DNA from: Pezicula radicicola
Taxonomy: Eukaryota > Ascomycota > Leotiomycetes > Helotiales > Dermateaceae
Assembly: GCA_003008705.1 (NCBI GenBank)
Contig: PDUO01000020.1
Coordinates: 999,914-1,063,913 of the forward strand
DNA length: 64,000 nucleotides
Reading direction: 5' to 3'
Below, piece by piece: positions 57,600 through 64,000 of this stretch (its first letter is position 1; each line of letters opens with the position of its first letter). Made by a program: the position numbers and the translations under genes. Below the pieces are notes generated by a model that saw only the letters and a list, made by a program, of their open reading frames with translations, ran no database searches and was not told where the DNA came from.

Positions 57600-58243
57600 T
57601 TTCCACGTGATTTAGAAAGAAGTTCTTCTCACTGTTCTAGTTGTTAGAAGGGGTAAAGATGAGGATATATATACAGGAAATACTCACAAAGGTGGGGTAG
57701 CGTCTTGGTGCTACCGACGCCCTTCTCCTGACGTCGTTCTCCACACAGTGAGTCGTTTGTGATTGAGGCGAGCAGTACGGAGCACGACGAGGAGGATGGG
57801 TTTCTTTAGCGAGATGGCCTTGGGTTGAATAGGGGGTCAGGCAAATGAGAATAGGGGAGCAGTTCTGACAAAAACGCGTGTTGTTCTGAGGTTTTTCAGC
57901 GTTGTTCTTAGTCTACGGCCGGATAAATAATGGCTCCTCTAAGTCACGTGAGCATACATGGTTGCAAGTAGAGTATCTCAGTTCATCAGAAAAGAACAAT
58001 TGGTATACGTAGCTTCCACTTGAGTAACTCACTTGTCTTGAATCTTAACTAACTTACTTGTCTTGAGGAACTCACTAAGTTGGGTAACTAACTCGAGTCT
58101 TGATTTGAGTTAACCCACTTGACTTGAATAACTCAGATTAACTCCATCACTCAGGATATCAAAAGATAGCACAGGAACTTGGTAAGTATTCTAGGTATCA
58201 TTCCATGTGTTTTGTCATATTATACACATCACAGCTCAAGTGT
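57600..58243. other. SPT10 promoter, minisatellite array and CCT7 3' UTR
   Basis: A CACGTG lies at about 57943. The GAGTWACTC array at 58016-58138 is listed separately. No gene is seen. Confidence 0.5.
58016..58138. repeat. GAGTWACTC minisatellite array, about six units
   Basis: The clearest array in the window. Successive units read CACTTGAGTAACTCACTTG, CTTAACTAACTTACTTG, CTTGAGGAACTCACTAAG, TGGGTAACTAACTCGAG, TTTGAGTTAACCCACTTG and CTTGAATAACTCAGATTA. Spacing is about 18-24 bases. Confidence 0.75.
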
Positions 58244-60068
58244 CTATCGTCTTGGCATGCCCCGTCCTCTTCCTCGTAAGGCCCTCTGCGCAGCTCCGGG
58301 AGGCAGACCTCTCTGTGGAGCTTGTGGCGCCTGACTCTCCTCGTTCTTGATCGTCTCGTCCACGCTCAAAATCAAACAACTAGCTTCGGTAGCTGCCTGA
58401 ATAGCATTAATCTTAACCAACGCAGGCTCCCAAACAAACGCCTCCATATTATCCGCAATACCCTCGTGAATAAAATCGACACCTGCCCATACATTGCCCT
58501 TTCGGTGCTCTACACGAAGCTTGTTTAGAATGTCGGTGGCGTCGAAACCGGCATTATCGCAAAGCTGACGGGGAATGACCTCGAGCGCTTTGGCGAACGA
58601 TTTAATGATTGCTTGTTGTTTGTGGGGGACATTCTTGTCAGCATATTGATGGAGGTATTTAGAGATTTCCATCTCGCATGCTCCACCACCGGCGACAATG
58701 GTGTTGTTCTTGATCGCACGTTTGACAATCATGATGGCATCATGTAGGGAACGCTCAACTTCTGCAATGAACTGTTCAGCACCACCACGGAGAACAAGAG
58801 TACAGGTCTTGGATGCTGGGCAGTCTTCAAAGAAGTTGAAGCGCTCGCCACCAATTTGACGCTCCTCAAAGTTACCACAGGTACCGAGATGCTCTGGGTG
58901 GATGTCTGAGCAGGTCGATTGGATAGAACCTCCGGTCGCCTGGATTACGCGCTCCAGATCATCAGATGCCACACGGCCAGCGCAGAAGATGTCGCGGTCC
59001 GCAAAATATTGGGTTGCAAGATCTCCGATAGGAAGCTTGCTCAGAACAACCTTTGCTCCAGTCTTGTAGATCGCCTCCATCTTGTTGTAGATAATTTGCC
59101 ATTCTGCATCCACAATAGCTTGGTATTCTGATACCTGTTCCACTCTAACCTCTGCGTTGTCCTTCTCACTCTTCAATTCGAGTTCGACGTTTAGGCAGAC
59201 AATCTTGGGGTTCTTGAAGGATTTGGGTTGTTGTTCGAAACCGGCGTATGAGAAAGTCTTCTTGAATGCTACACCATTGACGAAGAGGGAGTCGGTCAGA
59301 GATCCTCCGTTAATTTTCTTCATGCCGATAAGCTTCTCGTTGAGGTCGTCTTGGTCCAATGATAGAACTGCATCAACAACCACTAATTCCTGTCAGCAAA
59401 AGTCTAGTATATTATCTGCAGGAACGTACTGTTCGTGAAGAACCCAGTATTTCTCTTAATCAGCTTACTGCTCATAGCAGTTCCTGCGAGTTTAAGTAAG
59501 GTCTCTCTCTGGTTTCCTTCACTTGTGTTGACGGCAATTTCCCGAATCTTGTTCACAGCCATGGTGGATGCTCTGCGAAGGCCCTTCATTATCGTCTGCG
59601 AGCTTACTCCTTGCTCAACATGCTCCTTTATCTCCTTGAGAATCTCGCCAGCCAGCACTACAACAGAGGTAGTTCCATCTCCAACTTCTGCATCTTGTGA
59701 TCTTGCGATGTCTGTAAGGATTCGTGCGGCGGGGTGTACAATTTCGAGCAGCTACAAGCCATCAGTTTCAACCCGTTGCCCAGAAAGAATGCTCTATACC
59801 TTCATAACCGTTGCTCCATCGTTTGTAATCGTCTGTCTACCATTTGCGTCTACTAGTAGTAAATCTCCTCCGTATGGCCCCAACGTACTCCTAATCGTAG
59901 CTTGTACGGCCAAACAGGCGTTGATATTTGATACGATTTGTCCCTTTCCCTGCGATGAATCGGTACCTGTAGCATCATCGTCAGTATGCATGCATCCCGC
60001 AGAGCTCTTTTTCCATACTAACCTTCTTTCAACACAATAATGGTCGGGGTTTGGCCTCCGAACGACAT
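58244..60068 (-). CDS. CCT7: Chaperonin-containing TCP-1 subunit eta
   Basis: Four exons (60068-60023, 59966-59800, 59751-59430, 59382-58244) join in phase to 557 residues, the usual CCT size. Group II chaperonin signatures are visible: [33 protein letters not shown] across the exon 2-3 junction, [20 protein letters not shown] and VVAGGG-type [14 protein letters not shown]. The eta-specific start [20 protein letters not shown] and the Gly-Arg-rich C-terminus ([10 protein letters not shown]) identify CCT7. It is one of eight subunits of the cytosolic ring that folds actin and tubulin. No lesion is seen. Confidence 0.95.
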
Positions 60069-60631
60069 GGTTGGAAATCGCGTGTGGTCGGATTCAAGGT
60101 GAACTCAATTTTGAAGGACAGATACTGGCCGAGATGGTGGGAAATGAGTGCAGAGCTTCAGCGTATTGCGGTCACTATCAACTTCCAAAAACTTCTTCAG
60201 GCACTCGCGTCGCGTTTTGCGCTTCTCTCAGGTCACCGTATTTTGAATCATGTGACTAGTTTTGAGTACTTGGTGAGTAACTTACTTGATCTTTATCTCA
60301 GGGCACTCAGACACTTCGGCAAGAGAATTTAACCCAAAACAGCTAGACCGACCCACCCCCCAATAATTCTCTGCGAAGCGTCTGAGCCGCGATGGTGATC
60401 GTTTTGGTGGTAATGGTTAATTTTCGACCCTATATCTCTATTTTCTTCCTTTATTTTCTATATAATAATAATACCTCCTTATATTCTTGGCAGTAACATC
60501 CTATAGAATAGAAGAAGCTCTATTTAGTAGTATAATTTTTTTTAATATTATTATATTTTATAGATAAAAGATATACTATAGAAGGTAAAAATCGAAAATT
60601 TCATTTTAGTTAATTTTAAAAATAAAAAAAA

Positions 60632-60812
60632 ATTAGAAAAATTACTAAGTCGAATACCCCCTTTTTATTTAATAACCACTTATTTAAATAATAAAATTTA
60701 AACTCTCTATTATTATTTAGAACTTAAATAATAATAGAGAATTTAACTTTTATTATTTAAAATTAAAATTAGTAAATAAAAGGGGGGGTTTCAACTTAGT
60801 ATTTTTTTTAAA
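60632..60812. repeat. Long AT-rich inverted repeat
   Basis: Arms of about 85 bases are centred near 60721. The left arm contains TTACTAAGTCGAATACCCCC and CTCTCTATTATTATTTA; the right arm contains TAAATAATAATAGAGAA and GGGGGGGTTTCAACTTAGTA. The arms differ mainly by C/T and G/A changes, the pattern expected of RIP. Confidence 0.75.
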
Positions 60813-61310
60813 AAAAATAAAAAGAAATTAATAAATTAATAAATATTAAATAAGTAAACTATTTATTATTAAAGCTATATATCTCTAAGGATAATTAGAC
60901 TATAAAGATTTTAAAAAAATTAATAGATTATTTTTAATTATATTATTTTCTATTAAAATAAATTAAAAGGTAAATAATACTATTTAAATAAATTAAAACA
61001 CTTAATAAATACTAAGTAAATAAGCTATCTATTATTAAAGCTATATATCTTTAATAGTAACTAGACTATAAAGATTTTAAAAAACTTAGTAGATTGTTTT
61101 TAATTATTTTATTTCTTATTAAAATAAATAAAAAGGTAAATAATATTACTTAAAAAAATAAATAACTTAATAAATATTAAGTAAATAAGCTATTTATTAT
61201 TAAAGCTATATATCTATATAGGTAATTAGATTATAAAGATTTTAAAAAACTTAATAGATTATTTTTAGCTATTTTATTTCTTATTAAAATAAATTAAAAA
61301 GTAAAATAAA
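60810..61310. repeat. 166-base AT-rich tandem repeat, three copies
   Basis: The word AAAGCTATATATCT recurs at 60871, 61037 and 61202, giving periods of 166 and 165. Surrounding sequence (TATTATTAAAG before; TTATAAAGATTTTAAAAAA after, with small variation) repeats in step. It lies inside the AT-rich element. Confidence 0.8.
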
Positions 61311-61634
61311 ATCTAAGATTAGTATTAAAATACCCCTTTTTAATCCTTTTTATTTTATTTAATAATTATAATAAAATAATACCTTGGCAGATTATTTATA
61401 TAGAGTAGAATAAGGGCTTTTTAATAAGCCTATAATTAGGAAATTTAAAGGTAGTTAGAGGTTAAAAGTATATAGTTAAAGTAAGGGTAATTATTACTAG
61501 TATTGCCTAATAAAAAGCGGTGAAATCGCACCATTACGGCTCAGACGCCCTGGGGCAGAAGCCGGGCTCGGCACTCTGATTAGGTGGTTTTTTAGTGCTA
61601 GAGCCGCTTTTGCCCGGGCGTCTGAGTACTGAGA

Positions 61635-61765
61635 TAACTTGATCTGAGTAACTAAGTTATTTAGGCAATTGACATGTTTGAGTAACTGACTTAATTTGAG
61701 TACCTAAACCTGCTTGATTTAAGCAAGCTACTACTTGGTTTGAGAAACTTGTTTGATTTGTGTGA
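61635..61765. repeat. GAGTWACTC minisatellite array
   Basis: Degenerate units include CTTGATCTGAGTAACTAAG, TTTGAGTAACTGACTTAA, TTTGAGTACCTAAACC, GCTTGATTTAAGCAAG and GGTTTGAGAAACTTG. They start right at the outer edge of the AT-rich element. Confidence 0.7.
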
Positions 61766-62254
61766 ACCGATGTCAATATATACAAATGGTCCTTAAGGTA
61801 TTCTCAATTTGGCCAAAAAATTAATTTTAGCTTCTCCCGTTTAACAGGCGCTAGCTATATGATCCAAAATGTCCAGACTAGCACTGCCATTACCAACAGT
61901 GGCACCAAGAATAATATTTTCATTACTGCTGCGTAATTACCACATAATTTCTCAACGTCAATAACAGTATCGTACGAATTAGTCTGTGAGAGATCATTTT
62001 AATTAGGGCAAGGGAACTTTCAAATCAAGCGACCTACCCAAAAGTGTTGTAGAACCAAGCCGATCGCTTTACCCTCTCTTGTACAGTGCAATATACTCTT
62101 ATAGAGGACTATAAAAGCAACAGTAGGCGAAACTCATTTTGGGCCTGTAAGTAGAAACCTATGGTATTTATTTCTCTAGTCTAAGATAACCATTTCACTG
62201 TACTAAAGTAGGCACGATACAGAGCTAGATATGCGTTGTTAGGTTGGTATAAGA

Positions 62255-62375
62255 TAACTTGACTTACCTAAATTAGTTAACCCTGCTTGAAGTAAGTAAG
62301 TTACTCGGCATCAGTTAGTCGCTCAATTAAGTGAATTACTAAATCAACTAGTAAGTTAGTCAAAACAAGCGAGGT
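62255..62375. repeat. GAGTWACTC-related minisatellite array
   Basis: More diverged units include AACTTGACTTACCTAAATT, GTAAGTTACTCGGCATC, AATTAAGTGAATTACTAAA and AACTAGTAAGTTAGTC. Confidence 0.5.
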
Positions 62376-62706
62376 ACTGATCATGCACATCGCTTACAAG
62401 GCCGTCTGGTGCATGAAATATTTCAGTGTATAAAGGAGCTTCCCCCACTGGAGCCGTGATAATCCTCCATAATTCTGTACTTTGCTGGTGACTGGCTCGA
62501 TACGGAACCGAATGGGGAATAGAATTGAACCGAAATCCCGAGAACCCCGAACGTTGATACAGGGGCTCTTTGGCGAAGAACCCTGTTTTATTTCTCCTCC
62601 ACTTTTTACATTTCCCCGCGTAGCTCAGCCTTGTTAGCCAGCAATAACCCTACAATACAGAGTTCAAAATCCAAAAAAAAATCAGACGGTATTATCGACC
62701 CATGAA

Positions 62707-63927
62707 ATGAGCAAGCTAGCAATACAAGGCGTTCGAGTCTTTGACGGCCAGAAATTTGGCGAGCAGACTACTATTGTTATTGAAAATGGGCTGATCAGTG
62801 ATAATGCAACAGATGCTGAAGTCATCGATGCATCTGGCAAATTCTTGCTCCCGGGCCTTATTGATGCACATATTCATCTTCATGGGGTTGAAAACCTTAG
62901 ACAACTTGCTAAATGGGGGGTTACTACAGCACTAGATATGGGAACTTGGCCTCCTGCTCTCCTCGAAGGTCTTCGCTCTCAGGTGGGCGTTACAGATATC
63001 CTTGGTAAGAACCATCTCAAAGTTAATGTTTCTTACTTTCTGCAGTCCCGAGAGCCTTGGCCTATTAACATGACTAGTAGCGACTTATTGCTCTCCGTTT
63101 CATTTACTTAAACCATCTTAATCATACATATGAGGAAAACTAACCCAAATCCTCCAGGTTCAGGACTTCCAGCAACAGCGCCCGGAAGTCGCCACTCGCA
63201 AATCCCTGGGTTTCCAAAATCCGGTCAAGTAGCCACCACAGAAGAGACTGCCTCTTATATCAAAGCGAGAGTCGAAGAAGGCGTCGACTATATCAAAGTC
63301 ATCGCCGATATTCCTGGTTTCGACCAACCAACTCTTAATGCTTTCGCAGCCAGCGCGAAGAAACATGACAAATTGATTATAGCACATACAGCTCAACATG
63401 CTGCCTATGAAAGAGCAAGAGATGCTAATATCGATGTACTGACTCACGTCCCTCTGGATCAAGACCTGGATCCTGAAGTCGCAAAAAATCTCAAGGCTGC
63501 AGGGAGGATTGTGATACCTACTCTTACAATGATGGAGACTATTACGAAAACTATTGCCAGGCCTGGCTTGACATATGATCATGCTTGTGCAAGTGTGATA
63601 TCATTGTATACAGCTGGTGTTCCGATTCTAGCCGGTACAGATGCTAATAATCAACCTGGGGTGCCGGCGAAGGTTGTTCATGGCGAGAGCTTGCATCATG
63701 AACTTGAACTGCTTGTTGACGTTGGACTATCAAATATTGAGGCATTGAGAGCTGCAACTTGCTTACCTGCTGAGTATTTTGGGTTGAGCGATAGAGGCAT
63801 TGTTGAGGTTGGTAGAAGAGCTGACTTGATCCTTCTTGACAAAGACCCTGTGGTTGATATTGGAGCAACGAGGACTATTTCACGGGTTTGGTGTAAGGGA
63901 ATTGAGGTTAATTTGAGTGGGCTCTAA
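62707..63927 (+). CDS. Metal-dependent amidohydrolase
   Basis: Two exons (62707-63004 and 63158-63927) join in phase to 355 residues. Metal ligands of the amidohydrolase fold are visible: His55 and His57 in DAHIHLH, Lys146 in YIKVIAD as the likely bridging lysine, His176 in IAHTAQH, His196 in LTHVPLD and Asp261 in AGTDAN. The end GRRADLILLDKDPVVDI is the small beta-sandwich shared with imidazolonepropionase-like enzymes. Members hydrolyse amide or ring C-N bonds; substrate unknown. There is no signal peptide, so it is probably cytosolic. A short out-of-frame ATG (62702, ATG AAA TGA) precedes the start and overlaps nothing essential. Confidence 0.9.
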
Positions 63928-64000
63928 ACCTGAGGTGCTCAAGCTAATTTACTACACATTGATACTAGAAAGTTGTTTACAGTAGAAAGTCTATATTTTC
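63928..64000. other. 3' flank of the amidohydrolase gene
   Basis: Seventy-three bases to the window end, probably 3' UTR; nothing else is seen. Confidence 0.4.

Larger units (their letters stand above)
60296..61634. mobile_element. RIP-like AT-rich element with compound inverted-repeat ends
   Basis: The outer ends are inverted relatives: CTCAGGGCACTCAGACAC at the left and the reverse complement of CGTCTGAGTACTGAG at the right. Inside each end is a second inverted pair. The left inner end GCGTCTGAGCCGCGATGGTG (60378-60397) matches the reverse complement of CACCATTACGGCTCAGACGC (61529-61548). Each end can therefore fold into its own hairpin (60302-60390; 61538-61626). The about 1.1 kb interior is almost pure A+T with no open frame, while the ends keep normal GC. 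It looks like a non-autonomous or RIP-destroyed DNA element. Confidence 0.7.
60069..62706. other. Intergenic region dominated by an AT-rich element
   Basis: The left 230 bases form the CCT7 promoter. The AT-rich element (60296-61634) and minisatellite copies on both sides are listed separately. The stretch 61770-62250 and the promoter 62380-62706 show no gene. Confidence 0.5.

Noticed and set aside
62617..62670. tRNA-like: GCGTAGCTCAG followed 40 bases later by GAGTTCAAAATCC
   Set aside because: The flanking seven-base segments cannot form an acceptor stem and no anticodon arm pairs, so A- and B-box resemblance is chance.
1..64000. CRISPR array, bacterial operon, rRNA genes
   Set aside because: None present; the window is eukaryotic with spliceosomal introns throughout.

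Overview
The window is nuclear DNA of a filamentous ascomycete (Pezizomycotina). Genes are short and multi-exonic, with introns of about 50-250 bases that carry GTAAGT/GTGAGT-like donors, CTAAC/CTGAC-like branch sites and YAG acceptors. Gene content is typical of the group: an Argonaute, two P450s, a LaeA-like methyltransferase, a Swi5/Ace2 factor and an Spt10-type acetyltransferase. Placement in Leotiomycetes/Helotiales is only a guess from the general look of the proteins.

Layout. 0-7.4 kb: the 5' part of NOP9 (minus), diverging from a PLP-dependent decarboxylase; then a Ras-type GTPase and an AMMECR1-domain protein. 7.4-16.9 kb: an accessory stretch with a 76-residue secreted peptide gene, a TA-flanked MITE-like element with perfect inverted ends, an intronless P450, a broken S9 peptidase gene and a strikingly G-poor tract. 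16.9-20.9 kb: an Argonaute gene on the minus strand. 21-27.6 kb: a repeat-like, AT-rich stretch around one large uncharacterised fungal protein. 27.7-40.1 kb: a housekeeping block with RNA14 (minus), ASF1, an SRO7/lethal-giant-larvae homologue and a CorA-type transporter. 40.8-45.1 kb: a second P450, divergent from a LaeA-like methyltransferase built from 12 exons, five of them 10-23 bases long. 45.1-47.8 kb: an AT-rich gene desert. 47.8-60.1 kb: a Swi5/Ace2 zinc-finger factor (minus), a CBS-PB1 membrane protein, mitochondrial ribosomal protein uS2m (MRP4), an SPT10 homologue (minus) and CCT7 (minus). 60.3-61.6 kb: an extremely AT-rich, probably RIP-degraded element with compound inverted-repeat ends, a long internal hairpin and a 166-base tandem array. 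62.7-63.9 kb: an amidohydrolase.

Two threads cross the whole window. First, a short near-palindromic motif, GAGTWACTC with AACTTGA-like spacers, recurs in at least nine places, nearly all intergenic and one inside a P450 intron. It forms small degenerate arrays and flanks the RIP-like element on both sides. Second, chromatin and RNA-control genes are frequent (Argonaute, ASF1, SPT10, RNA14, a LaeA-like methyltransferase). I read this as ordinary gene content and not as one pathway. The only pair whose layout suggests joint function is the P450 / methyltransferase head-to-head pair at 40.8-45.1 kb.
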